DNA of 64,000 bases from Vigna angularis (taxonomy: Eukaryota; Streptophyta; Magnoliopsida; Fabales; Fabaceae), in assembly GCF_016808095.1 (NCBI RefSeq), contig NC_068971.1, positions 22,246,501 to 22,310,500 of the forward strand, read 5' to 3'. The notes under the pieces are model-generated. The model was not told the DNA's origin. It made no database searches and saw nothing but the letters and a program-made list of their open reading frames with translations. Below are positions 55,286-64,000 of this stretch, one piece after another. Numbering within the stretch: the first letter of the stretch is position 1; each line of letters begins with the position of its first letter. Made by a program: the position numbers and the translations under genes.

Positions 55286-57013
55286 TTACTTACAAAAGAG
55301 ATATGGATATTCCTTTATCATAAATTCTTCCAATTCCCAAGTCATTTCCTGTGTGTCTTCATTCCAAAGTACTTTTACTGTGCGAATATCTTTCCCTCTT
55401 AGCTTTTTCATTTGAACATCTAGTATACGCACTGGTCCAACTTCCATTGTTAAATTTTCCTTGACCTGAATTTCATCAACTTCTAACACATGCTTTGGAT
55501 CTGGAATATACTTCCTCAGTTGGGATACATGAAAAACGTTATGCAAATTTGCCAATCCAGGTGGTAATGCTACCTCATAAGCCACTGGCCCAATCTTTTT
55601 GAGAATCTGATACGGTCCGAGAAATTTTGGTGTCAGTTTCCTCATCTTGATAGCTCTCCCGACTCCTGTAGTTGGTGTTACTCGTAAGAATACATGATCT
55701 CCTTCTTCAAATTCTAACGGTCTTCTTCTTTTGTCGGCATATGACTTTTGTCTACTTTGAGTTGCTTTCATCCGATCTTGGATTAATTTTATTTTTTTTG
55801 TGGTTCGCTGTAATAGCTCGGGTCCCACTGTTAGTGCTTCCCCATCTTGAAACCAACGCAACGGGGTTCTACATCTTCTTCCATATAAAGCTTCATATGG
55901 TGGCATACCAATACTGGAATGATAACTGTTGTTGTAAGTAAATTCTACTAATGGTAGTATCTCATTCCAACTTCCAAGATGATCTAATACACAAGTTCTT
56001 AGCAAATCCTCCAAAGACTGAATAGTCCTTTCTGTTTGACCATCAGTCTGAGGGTGATAAGCCGAACTCATCCTCAACTGCGTTCCCAGAGCCTTCTGTA
56101 GCGTCTGCCAAAACCTTGAAGTAAACCTTGGATCTCTGTCTGACACAATGCTTGTAGGTATTCCATGCAACCTCACTACTTCCCTAATGTATAACTCCGT
56201 CAGCTTTTCTAGAGACATACGTTGATTAATGGGCAAAAAGTGAGCGCTCTTGGTTAGTCTATCAACGATAACCCAGATAGAATCGTGACCTTTTGATGAT
56301 TTTGGTAAATGTGTTACAAAGTCCATCGAGATACTGTCCCACTTCCATTGAGGAATGTCTAACTGTCGTAACATCCCTCCCGGTTTTTGATGCTCCACTT
56401 TTGCCTTCTGACACACCAAGCAGGCTGCTACAAACTCGGCCACATCTCTCTTCATTCCATTCCACCAAAATGACTCTTTCAGGTCTTTATACATCTTAGT
56501 CATACCTGGATGTATGCTAAGACGACTTTTATGGCCTTCGTCTAAAATTAAATGTTTTAATTCACTCTTTGCAGGTATACACACTCTGTTCTTAAATCGA
56601 AGGATGCCATCTTTACTTAGAACGAAGTCCTTAACCTGATCGGTGTCCAACAACCTGATCTTTTGCTGCAACTCTTGATCCATCGACTGCTCAACCTTCA
56701 CTTGTTCTAAGAAGTCACTAGTGATTACTAAATGACCACACCATATATGATCTGGGGTTAACTGCAACCCCAAGTTCATATCACGTAACTTTTCTAACAG
56801 TTCTAATTCCTTCACCATCATTGTTGTTATCTGAGCTTGTCTCCTACTCAATGCATCTGCCACCACATTGGCTTTTCCTGGGTGATATAAAAGTTCGAAA
56901 TCATAGTCCTTCATATATTCCATCCATCTTCTTTGTCGCATGTTCAGCTCCTTTTGATCGAACAAATACTTTAGACTCTTATGGTCACTAAAAACTTGGA
57001 AACTTGCCCCCAT
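55286..57013 (-). CDS. Tekay pol, RNase H end, integrase and chromodomain
   Basis: Second half of the polyprotein, open for 575 codons. Residues 1-60 complete RNase H ([20 protein letters not shown]). The integrase zinc site has H161/H168 and C198/C201. The catalytic triad is at about D231 (SMDFVTHLP), D292 (IVSDRDPRF) and E328 (NGQTE-equivalent DGQTE). The GPY/F-like region [17 protein letters not shown] follows near 455-475, then a chromodomain-like end ([19 protein letters not shown], about 540-560). It is out of frame with the upstream part. The shared region is at 56988-57013, where a run of five Gs on the coding strand probably gained one base. Integrase inserts the element; the chromodomain is thought to steer it to heterochromatin. 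Confidence 0.9.
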   Translation of the reverse strand: MGASFQVFSDHKSLKYLFDQKELNMRQRRWMEYMKDYDFELLYHPGKANVVADALSRRQAQITTMMVKELELLEKLRDMNLGLQLTPDHIWCGHLVITSDFLEQVKVEQSMDQELQQKIRLLDTDQVKDFVLSKDGILRFKNRVCIPAKSELKHLILDEGHKSRLSIHPGMTKMYKDLKESFWWNGMKRDVAEFVAACLVCQKAKVEHQKPGGMLRQLDIPQWKWDSISMDFVTHLPKSSKGHDSIWVIVDRLTKSAHFLPINQRMSLEKLTELYIREVVRLHGIPTSIVSDRDPRFTSRFWQTLQKALGTQLRMSSAYHPQTDGQTERTIQSLEDLLRTCVLDHLGSWNEILPLVEFTYNNSYHSSIGMPPYEALYGRRCRTPLRWFQDGEALTVGPELLQRTTKKIKLIQDRMKATQSRQKSYADKRRRPLEFEEGDHVFLRVTPTTGVGRAIKMRKLTPKFLGPYQILKKIGPVAYEVALPPGLANLHNVFHVSQLRKYIPDPKHVLEVDEIQVKENLTMEVGPVRILDVQMKKLRGKDIRTVKVLWNEDTQEMTWELEEFMIKEYPYLFCK

Positions 57014-59525
57014 AGAGGTAGTGTCTCCATGTCTTTAATGCAAATACTATTGCTGCAAGTTCTATGTCATGCGTTGGGTAGTTCTTCTCATGCGCCTTTA
57101 GCTGCCTAGATGCATAAGCTACAGGTCTCCTTCCTTGCATTAGGACGCACCCCAATCCTTGATATGACGCATCGCAGTACACCTCAAAAGATTTGCTAGA
57201 GTCTGGAATGATTAATACTGGTGCTGACGTTAGTCGTTGCTTCATATCCTCAAAACTGGCTTCGCACTTGTCAGTCCACAGAAATGGTTGATCTTTACGA
57301 GTTAACTGAGTTAGAGGACCTACAATCTTGGAAAACCCTTCAACAAAACGTCGGTAATAACCGGCTAATCCTACAAAACTTCGTACTTCAGTTACAGTTT
57401 TCGGCCGCTCCCACTTTAGCACAGCTTCCACCTTTGCTGGATCCATTGAGATTCCTTGAGCAGAAATCACATGACCCAAAAATTGTACTTTCTCTATCCA
57501 GAACTCACACTTTGACAGTTTCCCATACAGTTGATGTTTTCTTAAAATTTCCAATGCCACCCTCAAGTGTTCTGCATGCTTTTCCTTATTCTCTGAATAG
57601 ATAAGAATATCGTCTATAAATACTACCACGAACTTATCTAAACATGACCGAAATATTCTGTTCATGTAGTCCATAAAAATCGCTGGAGCATTCGTCACGC
57701 CAAACGGCATTACCACGTACTCAAAGTGTCCGTAGCGAGATCTGAAAGCCGTCTTTTGCACATCTTCCGTCTTGACCAGAATCTGATGGTACCCAGATCT
57801 GAGATCAATTTTTGAAAACACCTCTCCTCCTCTCAACTGATCTAATAGATCATCGATTCTTGGCAAAGGATATTTGTTCTTTATTGTAACCTTGTTCAGC
57901 TGTCGATAATCCACGCACAACCTTGAACTTCCATCCTTCTTCTTCACCAGCAATACAGGAGCTCCCCATGGAGACACACTTGGACGGATAAACTTCTTCT
58001 CCAGCAGATCTTCGATTTGCTTTTTCAACTCTACTAGTTCGGCAGGAGCCATTCTGTATGGAGCCATAGAAACTGGGCCAGCTCCAGGCATTAGATCTAT
58101 TGTGAAATCGATCTCTCGACTAGGTGGTAAACCTGGTACTTCTTCTGGAAAAACATCAACATATTCTTCTACCACAGGTATTCCGATGATTTGTTCTTCA
58201 GTATTCTCTCTTTTCTCCTGAGCTAACACCACAAAGCAGGTAGCTCCATCTTTGATATCCTTCGCAACGACTCGAGTTGAGCTTAGTTCTAAATCGTTCA
58301 AATTTAGAAACTCTATCTTTTGTTTCCCACAGTCAATAAGAACGTGATTGGCAGTCAACCAATCCATTCCCAAAATAATATCTAGATTTTGAAGGGGTAA
58401 GCAGATCAAGTTCACTTTGAACTTGCGTCCTGCAATTTGGATCGGGCATCCGACACAGACTGAACTGGTCGTAACTGGTCCCGATGCTGGTGTAGAAACT
58501 ACTAATTCACACCCTAGATCAAGCATCGGTAATCCGAGTCTTTCTAAACATGCTAGGGATATAAAGGAGTGTGTGGCTCCAGAGTCAAACAAAACGTATA
58601 CGCATTCTCCTAACAACATACAGGTGTGTAAGATTAATGTACCTGGCTTAGTAGCCTCTTCTGCAGACATTGCGAATACTCTCCCTGTTGCCCAGGGCTT
58701 TACTTCAGCAGAATCTTGTTGTTGTGGTTCTCCCACCTTCTTTTTCTTTGGACAAACATTAGCAAAGTGTCCCGGATCATTGCAGATGAAACATCTCTTC
58801 CCTTCAACTTTTTCCCCAATAAGTTTAGGGCAGTCACGTCTGAAATGTGCCCCTCCACACTCAAAACACTTCACTGTTCCTCGATATGATAATTGTGGTT
58901 TTTCATAAGGTTTTTTGTTGAATTTCATTGAAGATTCTCCCTTGGCAAGTCTGGAAACTCTACTTGGATCAAACTCCAATAATTCTATCATTCTGGCTTT
59001 CTCTACCAATGCTGGAAACTCTTGTATTTCCAATGGCATAAGTACCTTCTTCAGTTCATGCCTTAGTCCTCCCTCGAATTTTCGACATCTCCATTCTTCT
59101 GTGATATTCTGAGTATAAAACCTCGAGAGATAATTAAATTTTACTACGTACTCTTGTACTGATAACCTCCTTTGTTGTAAGGTCAGGAACTCCGCCTCCC
59201 TTGCAAATTTTGCACTGTTTGGAAAATATTTTTCCAAGAACCTTATCTTAAAGTTCTCCCAATTCACAGCCTCACCACGAACCGTCATCAACTGTTGCAT
59301 ACTTTCCCACCAATATTCAGCCTCCCCCACCAAAAGAAATGATGCATAAGTTAATTTTTGTTCTTCTGAGCAAGTTATTACCCGAAAAATCTTCTCGTTC
59401 TGCCTTAGCCAAGAGTCAGCCTCATCCGGAGTAGCCTCCCCATTAAATTTAGTTGGATCATGCCTTAAGAAGTCATTCAAGCTAGAATGATTTTGAGGTA
59501 CTTGATCAACTTGTTGTTGCTGCAT
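56988..59525 (-). CDS. Tekay gag, protease, RT and RNase H start
   Basis: 845 codons from ATG 59525, 154 bases inside the primer site. Gag core about 20-190 ([22 protein letters not shown]). Two CCHC zinc knuckles at about 220-232 and 245-258. Protease active site FDSGATHSF at 313-321 and ILGMDWL at 384-390. RT with [14 protein letters not shown] (531-544), [12 protein letters not shown] (606-617) and the active site FIDDILIYS (636-644). RNase H starts with [11 protein letters not shown]. The frame ends prematurely after RHYLYGGKF owing to the frameshift. Otherwise all key residues are present, so the copy is very young. Confidence 0.92.
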   Translation of the reverse strand: MQQQQVDQVPQNHSSLNDFLRHDPTKFNGEATPDEADSWLRQNEKIFRVITCSEEQKLTYASFLLVGEAEYWWESMQQLMTVRGEAVNWENFKIRFLEKYFPNSAKFAREAEFLTLQQRRLSVQEYVVKFNYLSRFYTQNITEEWRCRKFEGGLRHELKKVLMPLEIQEFPALVEKARMIELLEFDPSRVSRLAKGESSMKFNKKPYEKPQLSYRGTVKCFECGGAHFRRDCPKLIGEKVEGKRCFICNDPGHFANVCPKKKKVGEPQQQDSAEVKPWATGRVFAMSAEEATKPGTLILHTCMLLGECVYVLFDSGATHSFISLACLERLGLPMLDLGCELVVSTPASGPVTTSSVCVGCPIQIAGRKFKVNLICLPLQNLDIILGMDWLTANHVLIDCGKQKIEFLNLNDLELSSTRVVAKDIKDGATCFVVLAQEKRENTEEQIIGIPVVEEYVDVFPEEVPGLPPSREIDFTIDLMPGAGPVSMAPYRMAPAELVELKKQIEDLLEKKFIRPSVSPWGAPVLLVKKKDGSSRLCVDYRQLNKVTIKNKYPLPRIDDLLDQLRGGEVFSKIDLRSGYHQILVKTEDVQKTAFRSRYGHFEYVVMPFGVTNAPAIFMDYMNRIFRSCLDKFVVVFIDDILIYSENKEKHAEHLRVALEILRKHQLYGKLSKCEFWIEKVQFLGHVISAQGISMDPAKVEAVLKWERPKTVTEVRSFVGLAGYYRRFVEGFSKIVGPLTQLTRKDQPFLWTDKCEASFEDMKQRLTSAPVLIIPDSSKSFEVYCDASYQGLGCVLMQGRRPVAYASRQLKAHEKNYPTHDIELAAIVFALKTWRHYLYGGKFPSF

Positions 59526-59678
59526 CTTTGTCGAGTTTAAATGATTTCTTCAAAAAGATAACAATACAATTTAGCATATGATATCAATTTCCTCCAATAG
59601 TCGTTTTCATCATAACAATTAATAGTTTTACTAAGAATAATAATTTCACTCCCCATAGTCCCAAAATACTTTCGAAAA

Positions 59679-59695
59679 CCATTGCTCTGATACCA
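59679..59695 (-). other. Primer-binding site of the Tekay element
   Basis: The minus strand reads TGGTATCAGAGCAATGG, three bases inside the LTR at 59699. It is of the initiator-Met tRNA type, as usual for plant chromoviruses. Confidence 0.92.
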
Positions 59696-59698
59696 TAA

Positions 59699-62366
59699 TG
59701 TAACACCCAAATATTTTAAAGGATATTACTGATAGTAGAGACTAAATTAATTCGATATCTCATATAAACAATCAAACTTTATTTCAATTACTCCAAAGTA
59801 CAATACCAAACTTACAAACTTTAAACAATATAGTATTCACCGTTGACATTTCAACTTTTAAATTTTACACAACATAATCTTCCCAATACAAATTTATTCT
59901 TTTTACAAAAATCCATGAAAGGTTTTCCCCGCATCTCTCTCATCTCTAAGCTTTTTCAACCACAACTGCAACATTATCTAATCACATATAACATGAGTTA
60001 TATGATCATAGCATAAACAAATAAGGGTAAGCCAACCATATCAAATCAATCATTAAACTTGTAATAAGCATAGTTTAATCATTTATTTCTACAATTACTT
60101 AAATATTATTACCCCGATGTCATTAATTCATCATTATCAAAATCATCTTCCTCAATTTCATAAACCTTACAATTTATACTATGCTTACTCATGAAGCCTT
60201 ATGGTCAGACCGCTCTCTGCCTGCTTCCTTAAGCCTCACCTGTATACTATGTCTTACTCTCTGAAGCCTTATGGTCAGACCGCTCTCTGCCTGCTTCTAT
60301 AAAACTTATGAACCACATATTTATGTCAAAGCCTTATGGTCAGACCACTTGCTGCCTGCTTTCATTAACCTCAGGTGTTACTTTGTTCATACCAAGCTCT
60401 CATGGTATAACCGAACATACTACTTCCCGTAGGAAACATCATTTCATAAGCAATAATTTCTTATATCCACTCCAACATTTCATCACATCAATATTTCATA
60501 CTCTCTTCTCCACTCCAACATTTCATCAAATCAACAATTCATAACCTCTTCTCCACATAACTCAATCATGTTCATTCTCTAATCATAATTTGACAATAAC
60601 CTATTTTGGTGTCAATAAATTAAACATATCGCCAGCTATCATACTTCATATTATGAACTCATTTTTGACCATAACAAGTATAACTCAACATATTTTCACC
60701 AATTAAAGATTCATAGATCAGCCAAAACATTTCATCATATCTTAGCCACTACGTATTAAAGTCTGAACTCAATGTAACGATAAATAAAATATATATGAAG
60801 TTTTTACCATGATAACTTTATGCATCTCTAATTAACTTATTTTATTTTAATTTCATCCTATTAGAGATCTTTCTTTACCCCAATTGGTCACCGGAGAGGA
60901 CCCAGATGTCTGAACGCATCAAACTCACCTTCGACGCCAACACATATGACTAGTTACAACTGACTGGACCAGGCCAGGGCTGCTCTATGATCAGGGATGT
61001 GCCAACTCAGGTTTTTAAGGTTCCTCTATCCTACCAACAAAGGGAGGCTTTCAATAATTAACAATTTATTTATTTAAATTATCTACCTTGTTCGCTTATG
61101 CTCTAAATCTAAAATGCCTAATTTTAATATTTTTACTTCCTCTTACAACAACCTCAAATAGTATCACTACATCTATTTAATACTCATATACAAGTTATTA
61201 CAGAATCCTTACTCCAGACCTTCCAACAAGATCAATTTCAGCCAAGAAACTCATTCATGATAGAATTCATACAAGATAATTATAAACAATTACCCATAAT
61301 AAGATATTACTATAAATGGTCATAGAAGAATACAATATTTGACAATCATAAGAATAATCTTAATATAAAAATTCATGGGAAACAAGAAGTTGAATCTGGC
61401 AGAGCCGGTTAGACAACTTCTAATCCATCCCAAAATACAATATAATTAAATAACAAGAACAATACATGTCTGGGGAAATAAGAAGTTGAATCTGGCAGAG
61501 CCGGTTAGACAACTTCTAATCCTTCCAAAAATGCAATAAAATAAATAAGTAAAGCAATAAATAGTTTGGGGAAACAAGAAGTTGAATCTGGCAGAGCCGG
61601 TTAGACAATTTCTAATCCTTCCAAAATACAATAAAATTAAATAAGGAAAACAATAGAATGTTTGGGGAAACAAGAAATTGAATCTGGCAGAGCCGGTTAG
61701 ACAATTTCTAATCCTTCCAAAATACAAAAATAAACAACTAATAACATACAAGTGGCATAACATAATCAACATTACATTTTACAACTATCACACTTGGTTA
61801 TCAACACAAAGCATAATCTCATTTAAAATTTAAGATCATACAGAAACAAAATACTCCATATTCAAGATATAAGATCAGAAAAAGCAAAATATAGCATATC
61901 CAAGACTCAAGATAATACAAAAGGAAATACTCAAAGTTAGGTCCCCTTACCTCTATTACAGACTTAATCCCCTCGTCCTCTGAAAACTTCCAGAATATCC
62001 CCTTTGCAAAATTTGAAATTCTTCCAACTCTCTTCTCTCAAAAATTTTCTAAGTTCTTTGGTGTAAATTTTCAGCCTCCCCCCCTTGGCTATTTATAGTA
62101 AAAAAATTTACTATTCATTTTTACTATTCATTTTAACTATTCATTTTTTTATTCATTTTACTATTACAAAAATAATTTTTTATTTGCAATTTGATAAATT
62201 CTGATCTCAAAGCTACGTGGAACACTTATCCTTTCCAAAAATATTTTTATTTTATTTTTTTTTTTACTATTCACTTTTTACTATTCACCTTTTACTATTC
62301 ACAATTTACTATTCACTTTTTTTTTATCTAGTATTTAACTTACAAATATTTTTCAAGGATCTTACA
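59699..62366 (-). mobile_element. Tekay LTR, second copy (5' LTR of the complete unit)
   Basis: Exactly 7150 bases from the first copy and of the same length. It serves as the 5' LTR of the unit to its left and at the same time adjoins the polypurine end of a second internal region to its right, so it is a shared LTR in a tandem array. It carries the same internal repeats and frames as the first copy. Confidence 0.93.
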
Positions 62367-62435
62367 ATCTCCCCAACAACAATTATTTTCGCCCTCGAAA
62401 ATTATTTATTTAAACAAAGACTATCTAACAAAAGA

Positions 62436-64000
62436 TTACTTACAAAAGAGATATGGATATTCCTTTATCATAAATTCTTCCAATTCCCAAGTCATTTCCT
62501 GTGTGTCTTCATTCCAAAGTACTTTTACTGTGCGAATATCTTTCCCTCTTAGCTTTTTCATTTGAACATCTAGTATACGCACTGGTCCAACTTCCATTGT
62601 TAAATTTTCCTTGACCTGAATTTCATCAACTTCTAACACATGCTTTGGATCTGGAATATACTTCCTCAGTTGGGATACATGAAAAACGTTATGCAAATTT
62701 GCCAATCCAGGTGGTAATGCTACCTCATAAGCCACTGGCCCAATCTTTTTGAGAATCTGATACGGTCCGAGAAATTTTGGTGTCAGTTTCCTCATCTTGA
62801 TAGCTCTCCCGACTCCTGTAGTTGGTGTTACTCGTAAGAATACATGATCTCCTTCTTCAAATTCTAACGGTCTTCTTCTTTTGTCGGCATATGACTTTTG
62901 TCTACTTTGAGTTGCTTTCATCCGATCTTGGATTAATTTTATTTTTTTTGTGGTTCGCTGTAATAGCTCGGGTCCCACTGTTAGTGCTTCCCCATCTTGA
63001 AACCAACGCAACGGGGTTCTACATCTTCTTCCATATAAAGCTTCATATGGTGGCATACCAATACTGGAATGATAACTGTTGTTGTAAGTAAATTCTACTA
63101 ATGGTAGTATCTCATTCCAACTTCCAAGATGATCTAATACACAAGTTCTTAGCAAATCCTCCAAAGACTGAATAGTCCTTTCTGTTTGACCATCAGTCTG
63201 AGGGTGATAAGCCGAACTCATCCTCAACTGCGTTCCCAGAGCCTTCTGTAGCGTCTGCCAAAACCTTGAAGTAAACCTTGGATCTCTGTCTGACACAATG
63301 CTTGTAGGTATTCCATGCAACCTCACTACTTCCCTAATGTATAACTCCGTCAGCTTTTCTAGAGACATACGTTGATTAATGGGCAAAAAGTGAGCGCTCT
63401 TGGTTAGTCTATCAACGATAACCCAGATAGAATCGTGACCTTTTGATGATTTTGGTAAATGTGTTACAAAGTCCATCGAGATACTGTCCCACTTCCATTG
63501 AGGAATGTCTAACTGTCGTAACATCCCTCCCGGTTTTTGATGCTCCACTTTTGCCTTCTGACACACCAAGCAGGCTGCTACAAACTCGGCCACATCTCTC
63601 TTCATTCCATTCCACCAAAATGACTCTTTCAGGTCTTTATACATCTTAGTCATACCTGGATGTATGCTAAGACGACTTTTATGGCCTTCGTCTAAAATTA
63701 AATGTTTTAATTCACTCTTTGCAGGTATACACACTCTGTTCTTAAATCGAAGGATGCCATCTTTACTTAGAACGAAGTCCTTAACCTGATCGGTGTCCAA
63801 CAACCTGATCTTTTGCTGCAACTCTTGATCCATCGACTGCTCAACCTTCACTTGTTCTAAGAAGTCACTAGTGATTACTAAATGACCACACCATATATGA
63901 TCTGGGGTTAACTGCAACCCCAAGTTCATATCACGTAACTTTTCTAACAGTTCTAATTCCTTCACCATCATTGTTGTTATCTGAGCTTGTCTCCTACTCA
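62436..64000 (-). CDS. Tekay integrase and chromodomain, second unit, partial
   Basis: Same protein as that encoded at 55286-56850, with no difference noticed over the visible 511-plus codons. The frame is open to the window edge. The zinc site, D-D-E residues and chromodomain-like end are all present. The position of the frameshift seen in the first unit would be near 64161, outside the window, so whether this copy is intact is not known. Confidence 0.9.
   Translation of the reverse strand, partial: SRRQAQITTMMVKELELLEKLRDMNLGLQLTPDHIWCGHLVITSDFLEQVKVEQSMDQELQQKIRLLDTDQVKDFVLSKDGILRFKNRVCIPAKSELKHLILDEGHKSRLSIHPGMTKMYKDLKESFWWNGMKRDVAEFVAACLVCQKAKVEHQKPGGMLRQLDIPQWKWDSISMDFVTHLPKSSKGHDSIWVIVDRLTKSAHFLPINQRMSLEKLTELYIREVVRLHGIPTSIVSDRDPRFTSRFWQTLQKALGTQLRMSSAYHPQTDGQTERTIQSLEDLLRTCVLDHLGSWNEILPLVEFTYNNSYHSSIGMPPYEALYGRRCRTPLRWFQDGEALTVGPELLQRTTKKIKLIQDRMKATQSRQKSYADKRRRPLEFEEGDHVFLRVTPTTGVGRAIKMRKLTPKFLGPYQILKKIGPVAYEVALPPGLANLHNVFHVSQLRKYIPDPKHVLEVDEIQVKENLTMEVGPVRILDVQMKKLRGKDIRTVKVLWNEDTQEMTWELEEFMIKEYPYLFCK

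Larger units (their letters stand above)
52549..64000 (-). mobile_element. Tekay-type chromovirus in tandem arrangement, runs off the window
   Basis: Two direct 2668-bp LTRs (52549-55216 and 59699-62366) and two copies of the internal region (55217-59698 complete; 62367-64000 partial) alternate with an exact 7150-base period. An initiator-Met primer site, gag-pol with integrase in the gypsy order and a C-terminal chromodomain-like segment identify a chromovirus. The long LTRs fit the Tekay (Del) clade. The flank at the left LTR is TACCA (52544-52548); the partner TSD lies outside the window. Confidence 0.9.

Noticed and set aside
57221..59112. Plus-strand frames opposite the Tekay polyprotein
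   Set aside because: Antisense shadows of gag-pol. The minus strand carries all family motifs.
1..64000. tRNA, rRNA or other structural RNA genes
   Set aside because: None was noticed on either strand. The tRNA-like words found are retrotransposon primer-binding sites.

Overview
This window is plant nuclear DNA. The cytochrome P450 at the left edge is of the legume CYP93 type. AT-rich spacers and nested Athila, Tat, SIRE and Tekay retrotransposons fit a papilionoid legume such as Vigna or Phaseolus; the genus is inferred from general sequence character only. Only one host gene is convincingly present. Almost everything else is transposable elements, many with boundaries that can be read to the base from target-site duplications (TSDs).

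Layout. 1-2111: two-exon CYP93-like P450 on the minus strand, cut by the window edge, with its TATA box. 2822-3381: a hAT-type MITE. 4301-4378: a (TA)n microsatellite. 4421-9740: a CACTA-like end, GC-rich fragments and two tandem-repeat blocks (89-bp hairpin units; a GGACGAACG minisatellite). 9890-18116: a decayed minus-strand Tat-type Ty3/gypsy element, split by a solo LTR (10875-12840) and with a duplicated gag/LTR end. 18126-19394: a Mutator-like element with 175-bp inverted repeats, a perfect 9-bp TSD and a GC-rich cargo (Pack-MULE-like). 19404-23904: decayed LTR-like DNA hosting a solo LTR (21557-22667). 23908-28036: a complete-ended CACTA element with no visible transposase. 28037-30875: repeats, one MULE-like end and one CACTA end.

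30876-52543 is a plus-strand Athila element that acted as a landing pad. Its integrase frame is cut by a solo LTR (33641-34976), by an 8.1-kb SIRE-type copia element (35457-43539, itself holding a solo LTR) and by a 5.4-kb non-autonomous gypsy element (43936-49375). Its tail is cut by a solo LTR that contains a second solo LTR. In each well-resolved case, leaving out the insert and one TSD restores the host reading frame or colinearity. From 52549 to the window end lies a minus-strand Tekay-type chromovirus in the tandem arrangement LTR-internal-LTR-internal, with 2668-bp LTRs that are nearly identical.

The most interesting pattern is regulatory. Several unrelated LTR families each carry a family-specific array of short, mostly palindromic repeats just upstream of a TATA-like box. 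The SIRE element repeats this arrangement internally, directly upstream of its extra 392-codon ORF, so that ORF probably has its own LTR-like promoter. The non-autonomous gypsy element also carries its LTR palindrome motif a second time inside the element.
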